Source of the DNA: Prevotella sp. oral taxon 475
Lineage (GTDB): Bacteria > Bacteroidota > Bacteroidia > Bacteroidales > Bacteroidaceae
NCBI RefSeq assembly: GCF_018127805.1
Contig: NZ_CP072334.1
Location: 1,714,001-1,778,000, forward strand
Reading direction: 5' to 3'
Length of the DNA: 64,000 nt
A program made the translations under genes and the position numbers. This document shows positions 53,346-61,026 of the stretch, in pieces. The notes below the pieces were generated by a model. It saw only the letters and a program-made list of their open reading frames with translations. It did not search any database and was not told where the DNA came from. Every line of letters starts with the position of its first letter. The stretch's first letter is position 1.

Positions 53346-54769
53346 TTTCTTTTTCCTTTCTGAGTGATATAATAATGATAATATTCCTCCGGATTCATGT
53401 CCTTCGGAAAGAGTTCGGCCAACACGAATCGCGCTTCAGCAGGATTCACTTCGCAGGCCGTTTGCAAGTGTTCCAGAAACTCGTCTTCCTTTTCTAACTC
53501 ATGGCAGCACCTGGCCATCTGCGCATGGCCCTCAGGCCAATTCTTATCCACCGAATTGAAAAGAATCGTATACATCTTGTAAGCCAAGGAATAGATGCCC
53601 GTGTCATAAATGGAAGCACAGATACGAGCATATATCGAGGAAGAAAAATTGGCACGCTGTACAGCATCCATAAAGTAGAGCTGTGCCTCTACAATACGCA
53701 TACTCATGAGCATGATGTGCCCTTTGAAAACAATCATCTCGTTCTCGTCTGCCTTTCCCGTGGCGATAATCTTGTCGATATATTCTATAGCCTCTTCAGG
53801 ACGCTCGAGTTTAGACAGCGCAAAAGCCATTTCTTTGTAAATCTCGGGCAGATTCTCCGAGTCGGGAGCTGCTTTTTTCTCTGCCTTTTGCAGTTGCTCG
53901 AGTGCCTCTTCGGCTCTTCCCAAGCAGAGAAGCGTGCTTCCGATGAGAATATCACCCGACTCATCCTGGCTATGCAATTCTTTGAATCGGCGGTAATAAG
54001 TAAGTGCCTCCTCATAATTCCCCAGACTATACATACCGTTGGCCTTATTGAGCACGGCCTCTTCGTCATCGGGATTGATGGCAATTGAAAACTCGCTGCT
54101 CTCTATCGATTCGGGGATTCGGTTGCGCATAAACTGCGAAGAGGCTAGTTGATTCCAATAAGGTGTAGAGAAAGGCTCCTTGTCTACAAGATTTTTATAA
54201 ATCTGTTCTCCCTGTTCGTATTTGCCTTGTCCCACAGCAATACGTCCTTTCAGTTCCTGATAGTCGGTAGACTCATGATCATTTGCCAACGAAAGCCACT
54301 GCTGAGCCACATCCATCATATTGTATTCAGCATAAATATTGGCAACATCCAACACAAAGTCCTCCCGCTCATCCTCGTCCAAGTCTTCGTAAAGATTATG
54401 CAGATAAGCCTCAGCCTCTTCGTCTTTCTCCTCAAAAATCAAGATTTCGGCCATCAGATAAGTATAGTCGGGGTCGTCTTTCTCCTCCACCTGTTCGGCA
54501 TACCATCGTGCCTTTTCGGGATTCTCGCGTTCGAACAACTCTATTCTTGCCATAAAAATAAGCGGAGAAACTGCTCCAGGAAACATCTCCACTCCTATTT
54601 CAGCAGCCTTGATGGCCTCTTCGAGCCTTCCTTTATCATGATAATATTCGGCAATATCTGCCAGGAAGTCGGGTTCGATAAATACGTTGCGTCCTTCTTT
54701 CTGTGCTTCTTCATACAGTTTGAGTTTCTCGAGAAACTCCTCACTGCTGAAATAACCATCATCCATCAT
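53342..54769 (-). CDS. TPR-repeat protein
   Basis: A 475-aa protein made of tetratricopeptide-like helix pairs (for example YYHDKGRLEEAIKAAEIGVEMFPG, YSLGNYEEALTYYRRFKEL, MAFALSKLERPEEAIEYIDKII). It lacks a signal peptide when started at MMDDGYFSSEEF. Upstream in-frame codons to 54871 were discounted as they contain an unlikely Cys/Phe-rich lead. It probably serves as a protein-interaction scaffold; the partner is unknown. Coupled to dedA by 4 bp; 121 bp after glnS. Confidence 0.82.
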   Translation of the reverse strand: MMDDGYFSSEEFLEKLKLYEEAQKEGRNVFIEPDFLADIAEYYHDKGRLEEAIKAAEIGVEMFPGAVSPLIFMARIELFERENPEKARWYAEQVEEKDDPDYTYLMAEILIFEEKDEEAEAYLHNLYEDLDEDEREDFVLDVANIYAEYNMMDVAQQWLSLANDHESTDYQELKGRIAVGQGKYEQGEQIYKNLVDKEPFSTPYWNQLASSQFMRNRIPESIESSEFSIAINPDDEEAVLNKANGMYSLGNYEEALTYYRRFKELHSQDESGDILIGSTLLCLGRAEEALEQLQKAEKKAAPDSENLPEIYKEMAFALSKLERPEEAIEYIDKIIATGKADENEMIVFKGHIMLMSMRIVEAQLYFMDAVQRANFSSSIYARICASIYDTGIYSLAYKMYTILFNSVDKNWPEGHAQMARCCHELEKEDEFLEHLQTACEVNPAEARFVLAELFPKDMNPEEYYHYYITQKGKRK

Positions 54770-54890
54770 CTGAAATCTATCGTTTTTTTCGGCGAATCCT
54801 CCAGCTACGGGGCACACCTTCCCTGTGAGATTGAAACATAGGAGAAAGGCAGACGATGCCCGCCCTCTCATCTATCATTAAGGAGTCTGT

Positions 54891-56606
54891 CTATTTATTT
54901 TGTTTCGCCCACGTATCTTTTAAGCCCACCGTCTTGTTGAACACAGGATGCTCGGGTGTAGAATCGGGGTCGGCCATAAAGTATCCGATGCGTTGGAATT
55001 GTAAATACTCGCCCGGTTTCTTATCGGCTGCAAAATTCTCGACATAACAATTGGTGAGCACCTGCATCGAGTTGTTGTTGAGAAGCTCACGAAAATCGCG
55101 ATCGTCTGCCGACGGATTCTCCACACAAAACAGTCGGTCGTACACACGTACCTGAGCCTGTGTGCAATGATCGGCCGACAACCAATGCAGCGTACCTTTC
55201 ACCTTGCGGTTGGCACCCTCCATTCCACTCTTGCTATTGGGGTCGTATTCCGCCTGAACTTCAACCACATTTCCGTTCGCATCCTTCGTACAACCCGTAC
55301 ATTTCACGATATAAGCGTTTTTCAGACGCACCTCTTGTCCCGGCGTCATGCGGAAAAACTTCTTCGGAGCATCCTCCATAAAATCTTCGCGTTCCATCCA
55401 AAGGTTGCGTGAGAAGGTGATGGTATGAGTTCCATCGGCTTCATTCTCCGGATTATTCACCGACAACATCTCCTCGGTTTTCCCTTCGGGATAATTGGTG
55501 ATGACCAGTTTCACGGGGTTCACCACAGCCGATACGCGGCAGGCTCGTTTATTAAGATCTTCGCGAACAGAGGCTTCGAGTAACGCCATGTCGTTGAGTG
55601 CATCGAATTTGGTATAACCGATGGAGCGAATAAACCCGCGAATACTCTCGGGCGAATAGCCTCGCCGACGCATTCCGCACAAAGTAGGCATGCGAGGGTC
55701 GTCCCATCCGGCCACCAGACCTTCGTCTACAAGTGTGTGCAACTTGCGTTTGCTCATCACAGTGTAAGTAAGATTTAGGCGGTTGAACTCGATCTGCCTT
55801 GGGCGAAAGTCATGAATATTCTCCGTTTCGCCATTCATCTCTTTAAGGAAGTCGACGAATTTATCGTAAAGCGGGCGATGGGGCACAAATTCAAGCGTAC
55901 AGATAGAGTGCGTAACTCCTTCGAAATAATCGCTCTGTCCATGTGCAAAGTCATACATAGGGTAAGCATGCCACATCGTTCCCGTTCTGTGGTGCGGCGT
56001 ATGGATAATGCGATACATAATAGGGTCGCGGAAGTGCATATTGGGATTGGCCATATCGAGTTTGGCTCGCAACACCATGGCCCCTTCGGGTGTCTCCGGT
56101 TGATTCATCTTTTCAAACAGTGCGAGATTCTCTTCCACAGGTCTGTCCCTGTAAGGCGAGGCCGTTCCCGGCACCGTTGGGGTTCCTTTCTGCTCTGCAA
56201 TTTGCTCGCTGGTTTGCTCATCGATGTAAGCATCGCCGCGACGAATCATCCATACCGCAAAATCCCACAGCTTTTGAAAATATTCTGAAGCATAATAGAT
56301 GTTGCCCCATTTAAAGCCCAACCACTGAATATCGTTGAGAATATTTTCCACATATTCATCTTTTTCTTTGCTCGGGTTGGTATCATCGAAACGAAGGTTG
56401 CACACACCCTTGTATTTTTCTGCCGCTCCGAAGTCCATGCAGATAGCTTTTGCGTGCCCAATATGCAGATAGCCATTCGGTTCCGGTGGGAATCGCGTTT
56501 GGATTCGCCCGCCGTTTTTACCTTCAGCCAAGTCTTGTTCAATGATTTGTTCTACAAAACTCAGATTTTTCTTCTCCTCGTTTGTGTTTTCTACTTTTAC
56601 TGTCAT
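54891..56606 (-). CDS. glnS: glutaminyl-tRNA synthetase
   Basis: A 571-aa class I aminoacyl-tRNA synthetase. RFPPEPNGYLHIGHAKAICMDF carries the HIGH motif, LRFDDTNPSKE the acceptor-site motif, and TYTVMSKRKL the KMSKS-like loop. The C-terminal anticodon-binding beta barrels are complete. Presence of GlnRS means Gln-tRNA is charged directly. It is followed by TPR, dedA and trmD genes on the same strand. A -7 element TATCTTTG lies about 40 bp upstream. Confidence 0.95.
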   Translation of the reverse strand: MTVKVENTNEEKKNLSFVEQIIEQDLAEGKNGGRIQTRFPPEPNGYLHIGHAKAICMDFGAAEKYKGVCNLRFDDTNPSKEKDEYVENILNDIQWLGFKWGNIYYASEYFQKLWDFAVWMIRRGDAYIDEQTSEQIAEQKGTPTVPGTASPYRDRPVEENLALFEKMNQPETPEGAMVLRAKLDMANPNMHFRDPIMYRIIHTPHHRTGTMWHAYPMYDFAHGQSDYFEGVTHSICTLEFVPHRPLYDKFVDFLKEMNGETENIHDFRPRQIEFNRLNLTYTVMSKRKLHTLVDEGLVAGWDDPRMPTLCGMRRRGYSPESIRGFIRSIGYTKFDALNDMALLEASVREDLNKRACRVSAVVNPVKLVITNYPEGKTEEMLSVNNPENEADGTHTITFSRNLWMEREDFMEDAPKKFFRMTPGQEVRLKNAYIVKCTGCTKDANGNVVEVQAEYDPNSKSGMEGANRKVKGTLHWLSADHCTQAQVRVYDRLFCVENPSADDRDFRELLNNNSMQVLTNCYVENFAADKKPGEYLQFQRIGYFMADPDSTPEHPVFNKTVGLKDTWAKQNK

Positions 56607-56644
56607 ACTATATATAATAATGTACGTACTTATCTATCAAGCTG

Positions 56645-56652
56645 CAAAGATA
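56645..56652 (-). promoter_or_regulatory. -7 element for glnS
   Basis: The minus strand reads TATCTTTG, an exact TAnnTTTG match, about 39 bp before the glnS start. Confidence 0.55.
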
Positions 56653-56743
56653 CGACAAAGGCATAGAATATCAAAATCCCCACTTCATGAAGTACATTTT
56701 TTAGAGAATACCTGCAAAACATGTTCTTTAACATATAAAAAAG

Positions 56744-56775
56744 TTTGTACGCTTGATTTTGATACCCTAACTTTG
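56744..56775 (+). promoter_or_regulatory. complete plus-strand promoter with no gene downstream
   Basis: TTTG at 56744-56747 and TAACTTTG at 56768-56775 are spaced by 20 bp, matching the Bacteroidetes consensus. The only plus-strand element after it is a hairpin at 56834-56865, so it may drive a small RNA. Confidence 0.5.
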
Positions 56776-56782
56776 CAATCGT

Positions 56783-56893
56783 TATCCTGAATACAATCTT
56801 TTTGCCTTAAAAGAGCTAATACCTATTGAGATGAAATGCGCTACACTGTGAAGTGTGGCGCATTTACCATTTTATAGCTATCGTCTCAATAGG
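56783..56893 (+). ncRNA. candidate small RNA between glnS and the deaminase
   Basis: The predicted start is about 7 nt after the -7 box at 56768-56775. The transcript would contain a stable inner hairpin (arms 56834-56847 and 56852-56865, GTGA loop). A 10-bp outer inverted repeat (56822-56831 with 56884-56893) encloses it and is followed by CTGTTTTCTC. The 3' end overlaps the antisense of the deaminase gene's last codons. No known family is recognised. The inner hairpin could instead serve the minus-strand operon as terminator. Confidence 0.35.
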
Positions 56894-57353
56894 CTGTTTT
56901 CTCTTCGTTTTGCTCCCACATATCGAAAGCTTTGCGTGCCTCTTCAGGCAAAAGCTGCAACATCCGCCTTTGCCTTTGAGCAGGTTGGAGCGGCATTTCG
57001 CGATAGATCAAATCGTCGTCAAAACCTATTCTTGCTGCATCTTTGCGGTTATTAGCATAGTAGATGGTGTCGAGATGTGCCCAATAAATGGCCCCAAGAC
57101 ACATCGGACAGGGTTCGCACGAGGTGTAAATATCACAGCCCGAGAGATCGAACGTACCCAACTCTCGGGCTGCTTGCCGGATCGCATTCACCTCGGCATG
57201 TGCCGTTGGGTCGTGGTCAATGGTCACGCTATTGGATGCTTCGGCTATGATTTCTCCGTTTTTAGCAACCACAGCCCCAAAAGGACCGCCACCTTTCAGC
57301 ACACTTGCCTCACTCAGGGCGATGGCTCTGCGCATCAGTTCTTCGTTGTTCAT
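56886..57353 (-). CDS. nucleoside deaminase (guanine deaminase-like)
   Basis: A 155-aa zinc-dependent cytidine/deoxycytidylate deaminase-fold enzyme. Zinc and catalytic motifs are PTAHAEVNAIR (His plus Glu) and CEPCPMCLGAIYWA (PCxxC). The C-terminal part (NNRKDAARIGFDDDLIYREM, ending WEQNEEKTAY) resembles Bacillus GuaD-type guanine deaminases more than TadA. It lies last in an operon with aat, clpA and clpS; its start overlaps the aat stop by 4 bp. The functional link to protein turnover is unclear. Confidence 0.85.
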   Translation of the reverse strand: MNNEELMRRAIALSEASVLKGGGPFGAVVAKNGEIIAEASNSVTIDHDPTAHAEVNAIRQAARELGTFDLSGCDIYTSCEPCPMCLGAIYWAHLDTIYYANNRKDAARIGFDDDLIYREMPLQPAQRQRRMLQLLPEEARKAFDMWEQNEEKTAY

Positions 57354-58000
57354 TCGTCTTTTTGTTGTATGATTTTCAGATAGTCGTCGTAAGCAATGTA
57401 TCGCCCGCCCATGGTTCGCAGGTGTGGCGTTTCAAACTGGCAGTCGATAAGGGTACCTCCGTTGTCGCGAAAGAAGTGTGCCAGATGGATAAGAGCCAAC
57501 TTACTGGCACTCGGCACGAGCGAAAACATGCTCTCGCCGAAAAAGCATCGTCCGATGGTCACCCCATAAAGGCCGCCTACGAGTCTATCTTCCCGCCACA
57601 CTTCTACGCTGGCAGCAAAGCCCTGTTCATACATTTTGCAATAGGCTTTCACCATATCCACGCCCAGCCAAGCCCCTTCTTCTTTGATGCGCAGCCGACT
57701 ACAGTGTTTAATGACCCCGTCGAAGTCTTCGTTAAAGCTGATGCGATAGGTGCCTTTGTTTATCAACGCGCGCATCGAATGCGACACATGAATCTCTTTC
57801 GGGAAAATAACAAATCGCTGCATGGGGCAATACCAATGTATTTCTCCGCTATAACGAAAAGAATACCACGGAAAGATGCCCCAGCTATAGCCCAACAACA
57901 ATCGGTCGACAGAGAGATCTCCGCCAACGGCCAGCAGTCCGTCGGGTTCTCCTAAGTGAGGATCGGGGAATGCGAGATCGGAAGAAAGAGAGAAAACCAT
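57350..58000 (-). CDS. aat: leucyl/phenylalanyl-tRNA-protein transferase
   Basis: A 216-aa Aat enzyme, which adds Leu or Phe to proteins with N-terminal Arg or Lys, creating N-degrons. FPDPHLGEPDGLLAVGGDLS, LLLGYSWGIFPWYSF, WCPMQRFVIFP-like (here YCPMQRFVIFPKE) and GRCFFGESMFS are family signatures. It lies 9 bp downstream of clpA, whose adaptor clpS precedes it, so tagging, recognition and unfolding factors of one pathway are cotranscribed. Confidence 0.95.
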   Translation of the reverse strand: MVFSLSSDLAFPDPHLGEPDGLLAVGGDLSVDRLLLGYSWGIFPWYSFRYSGEIHWYCPMQRFVIFPKEIHVSHSMRALINKGTYRISFNEDFDGVIKHCSRLRIKEEGAWLGVDMVKAYCKMYEQGFAASVEVWREDRLVGGLYGVTIGRCFFGESMFSLVPSASKLALIHLAHFFRDNGGTLIDCQFETPHLRTMGGRYIAYDDYLKIIQQKDE

Positions 58001-58009
58001 GAGGAACGA

Positions 58010-60310
58010 TTAAAGCCTCTCTCTGCCATTCTGTGGAGAAACGTCTGTAGAAAGACGGGGAAGCACCTCCAACACCAACTCCGAAGAGTTGGCATCGCCC
58101 TCTTCATCAGGACTGTTCGGAGCCTTGCTCACCTCTGCCCGTCCGCCATTCTTAAGTTTCCCGAACAACATTTCGCGTGTAAGCAGAGGTTTGAGTTGAG
58201 AAGCGATGACGCGATCCATCTCTCGTGCGCCGCTCTGCGCCGTAAAACCAAGGGAGAGCAAATGCTTTTCTGCCTCTGCGGTAAGAGTGAGCTGCACCTG
58301 TCTTGCCGCCAATTGGGCATGCAGGGCAGCGAGTTTCTTCTGTAGGATGAGTTGTGCCATGGCCCTACTCATATCGTGGAACACCACCATGGCCGAAAGA
58401 CGATTGATGAATTCGGGCTTGAATGTCTTCTTGACCTGTGCCAACATCGCCTCGCCGCGCGAGATATTGCCATTGAAACCCACGCTGGCCTGTGCGGCAT
58501 ATTGTGCCCCGGCATTGCTCGTGAGGATGAGAACCACATTGCGGAAGTCGGCTTTCCGTCCCTTATTATCGGTCAACCGAGCATAATCCATCACCTGAAG
58601 CAGAATGTTATAGATGTCGGTATGCGCCTTTTCGATCTCGTCTAAGAGCAGAATACAATTGGGACTCTTGCGTATGGCATCGGTCAACAACCCGCCATCT
58701 TCATATCCCACATAGCCCGCAGGTGCTCCGATGAGTTTTGCCACGGCATGTTTCTCGGTGTATTCGCTCATGTCGAAGCGCACCAATTCGATGCCCAGTT
58801 CTTGCGCCAGCACGCGTGCCACCTCAGTTTTGCCCACCCCTGTGGGTCCGACAAACAAGAGCGAGGCCAGCGGTTTGTTCTCTTCCGTGAGTCCCGCTTT
58901 TGCCATCTGCACAGCTCTCACCACCTGTTGCACCGCTTCGTCCTGTCCAAACACCTTTTCCTTGATACGACTTTGCAGTGTGGCCAAGGCCTCGTTGCCC
59001 TCTTCTTTCATGGCTGCGGCCTGCACTTTGCATACTTTGGCCAGCACGTCGGCCACGAGTTGTTTATCCACCTCCTGCTCATGACCTTCCAAGGGATGCA
59101 GTTCGCGGAAAGCACCAGCCTCATCTATCAGGTCGATAGCTTTGTCGGGCAGGAACCGATCATTGATAAACTTCGCACTGGCACGCACAGCATAGTCGAT
59201 GGCCTCAGGCGTATAGCGCACATGGTGAAACGATTCATACTTCTTTTGCAACCCCTTTAAGATACCGATAGCCTCTTCCACGCTGGGTTCGCCGATGTCT
59301 ATCTGTTGAAACCGCCTCACCACACCCGCGCTTTTGGCAAAATAGCGATTGTATTCGGCATAGGTAGTCGACCCGATGAAGCGCACATCGCCTCGTTCGA
59401 GATAGGGCTTGAGCATATTCGAGACGTCCATCGAGCTTTCGCCCGTTCGTCCTGCGCCCACCAAATTATGTATTTCGTCGATGTAGATAATTGCCTTTCC
59501 CTCTCCTTGCACGCCCTCCATCACCTGTTTGATGCGCCCTTCGAGTTCGCCTCGATATTGAGTTCCGGCTATCATCGCCCCCATATCCATCTCATAGATG
59601 CGGCATCCCACCAGGCGGACCGGCACCTCTCCGCAGGCAATACGTGCCGCTAAGCCATACACCAACGACGTTTTTCCAACGCCGGGTTCACCCACATGCA
59701 GCGGATTGTTTTTCTCCTTGCGGCACAACACCTGAATGGTGCGCTCCAGTTCGGTCTCCCTTCCGATCAGCGGATTGTGGTTTTTCCAGGTCTCGCTCAC
59801 GCAGGTCACCAGGTCTCTCCAGTCTTCCTGCTGCTCGTCGTCGTCGAAAATGCTGGTGAGCGTACTCTTATATTTATAGACATCGGACAGTTTGACGAGA
59901 AAGTGCACCGTTTTTTCGCCCAACTGCCGCCTCAAAAAGTAAGCCGCATCCAATTTTTCTTGCTTAGCGAGAATGCCGGTGATGTGACCCACTTGCAAAC
60001 GGTCTGAACCCAAATCTTTAGCGCATTTCTCCGCCTCGGTCACGATGTCGTGGAACATTTTCGAGGGTTGCGGATCGTAAGGCACATCGTCCGGCACCCG
60101 TTCCATGCTCTTTACAGCCCCGAAAACCTGTTGGCGCAACACGTCAGCATCACCGCCTAACTTGGCAAAAGTTTGGCAAAAGTTGTTCTGATCGGTCAAC
60201 GCCAGCAACAGATGCTCGGGCGTAACGAACTCGTTTCGATAGTGCAGGCAATAGCCAAGTGCAGCATCAAAAGCCTTATTGGTTTCTGCCGAATTGTAAT
60301 CTTGTGTCAT
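58010..60310 (-). CDS. clpA: ATP-dependent Clp protease ATP-binding subunit ClpA
   Basis: A 766-aa Hsp100 unfoldase. N domain (about 1-150: TNKAFDAALGYCLHYRNEFVTPEHLLLAL), AAA-1 with GEPGVGKTSLVYGLA, AAA-2 with GPTGVGKTEVARVLA and LLLDEIEKAHTDIYN; the VGF in the ASVGFNGN loop likely contacts ClpP. There is no ClpB-type middle coiled coil. With ClpP (not in the window) it degrades proteins delivered by ClpS. Start MTQDYNSAE is preferred to ATG 60331, which would overlap clpS. Confidence 0.95.
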   Translation of the reverse strand: MTQDYNSAETNKAFDAALGYCLHYRNEFVTPEHLLLALTDQNNFCQTFAKLGGDADVLRQQVFGAVKSMERVPDDVPYDPQPSKMFHDIVTEAEKCAKDLGSDRLQVGHITGILAKQEKLDAAYFLRRQLGEKTVHFLVKLSDVYKYKSTLTSIFDDDEQQEDWRDLVTCVSETWKNHNPLIGRETELERTIQVLCRKEKNNPLHVGEPGVGKTSLVYGLAARIACGEVPVRLVGCRIYEMDMGAMIAGTQYRGELEGRIKQVMEGVQGEGKAIIYIDEIHNLVGAGRTGESSMDVSNMLKPYLERGDVRFIGSTTYAEYNRYFAKSAGVVRRFQQIDIGEPSVEEAIGILKGLQKKYESFHHVRYTPEAIDYAVRASAKFINDRFLPDKAIDLIDEAGAFRELHPLEGHEQEVDKQLVADVLAKVCKVQAAAMKEEGNEALATLQSRIKEKVFGQDEAVQQVVRAVQMAKAGLTEENKPLASLLFVGPTGVGKTEVARVLAQELGIELVRFDMSEYTEKHAVAKLIGAPAGYVGYEDGGLLTDAIRKSPNCILLLDEIEKAHTDIYNILLQVMDYARLTDNKGRKADFRNVVLILTSNAGAQYAAQASVGFNGNISRGEAMLAQVKKTFKPEFINRLSAMVVFHDMSRAMAQLILQKKLAALHAQLAARQVQLTLTAEAEKHLLSLGFTAQSGAREMDRVIASQLKPLLTREMLFGKLKNGGRAEVSKAPNSPDEEGDANSSELVLEVLPRLSTDVSPQNGRERL

Positions 60311-60315
60311 TTTTG

Positions 60316-60618
60316 TTATCCCGGTTGGCAAGTCAGCCGTAGCGGAAAGCCCTCTTCTCTTGCCATGGCCGTGGCTTTTTCTACCTTAGACACAGCTATA
60401 TCATAGCTATAGATGCCCACCACGGCTTTATTATGTTCGTGAACGGCGAGCATCAGTTCTTCTGCCTCGTCGGGCGATTTGAAGAAAACGTTTCTCAGCA
60501 ACATCACAACGAAATCCATTGTGGTCACATCGTCGTTGTGTATCCATACTTTGTATCGCCGCGGCTCGCGCAGGTCGGTACGCTCTCTTTCTCTGATTGC
60601 AGACTGTTGCTTTGCCAT
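60316..60618 (-). CDS. clpS: ClpS adaptor for N-degron substrates
   Basis: A 100-aa adaptor. YKVWIHNDDVTTMDFVVMLLRNVF holds the N-degron pocket residues (Asn-Asp and the Met/Thr region), and MLAVHEHNKAVVGIYSYDIA the conserved His. It binds ClpA and presents proteins with N-terminal Leu, Phe, Tyr or Trp. ATG 60618 was chosen; 20 more codons upstream would cross -7 elements TATATTTG (60633-60626) and TATTTTTG (60660-60653) on the minus strand. The stop is 5 bp before clpA. Confidence 0.95.
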   Translation of the reverse strand: MAKQQSAIRERERTDLREPRRYKVWIHNDDVTTMDFVVMLLRNVFFKSPDEAEELMLAVHEHNKAVVGIYSYDIAVSKVEKATAMAREEGFPLRLTCQPG

Positions 60619-60652
60619 ATTGCTGCAAATATAAGGTAAATGCGAGAGATAA

Positions 60653-60660
60653 CAAAAATA
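60653..60660 (-). promoter_or_regulatory. probable -7 element for clpS-clpA-aat
   Basis: The minus strand reads TATTTTTG, matching TAnnTTTG, 35 bp before the clpS start. A second match (60633-60626) is so close that its transcript would be nearly leaderless. Confidence 0.45.
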
Positions 60661-60821
60661 AAATGGGTAATTTTGCATAATATAAATAATCTCGATGGAC
60701 GGACGGTCGGAAACTATTCTCTATGTCTGATAAACAAGTAGAATCAGGAAGTAGACGACGAAATTCGGTCTTCGATTTCCACCACCGAGGGGAGTAAGGA
60801 GTCGGCAGAAAAGAGTGTGGG

Positions 60822-60912
60822 TTGTAAAAGCTAAGAAAACGCCATGCGAAAGCTTAGCTTTTGCAAGCTGAAAGCTAAGAAAATAAAGAGTAAAAGCTAA
60901 GCTTTTGCAAGC
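60822..60912. repeat. 22-bp AAAAGCTAAG-family array (locus 6)
   Basis: Four units start at 60826, 60848, 60870 and 60892, each exactly 22 bp apart. Two are complete dyads: GCGAAAGCTTAGCTTTTGC (60846-60864) and the one at 60890-60908. It sits in the divergent gap between clpS and the Dna2-like gene. Outside the array I see no feature in 60661-61026. Confidence 0.95.
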
Positions 60913-61026
60913 CCCTCTCGAAATGTCCCTGTACAAAAGGCTTCCCGAAGAGACCATCAAACAGAGGAGAACTTTCTCCCAATAGGGTGCAAAGGCCGGC
61001 TCCCGACCATTCATATACAGAAAGAA

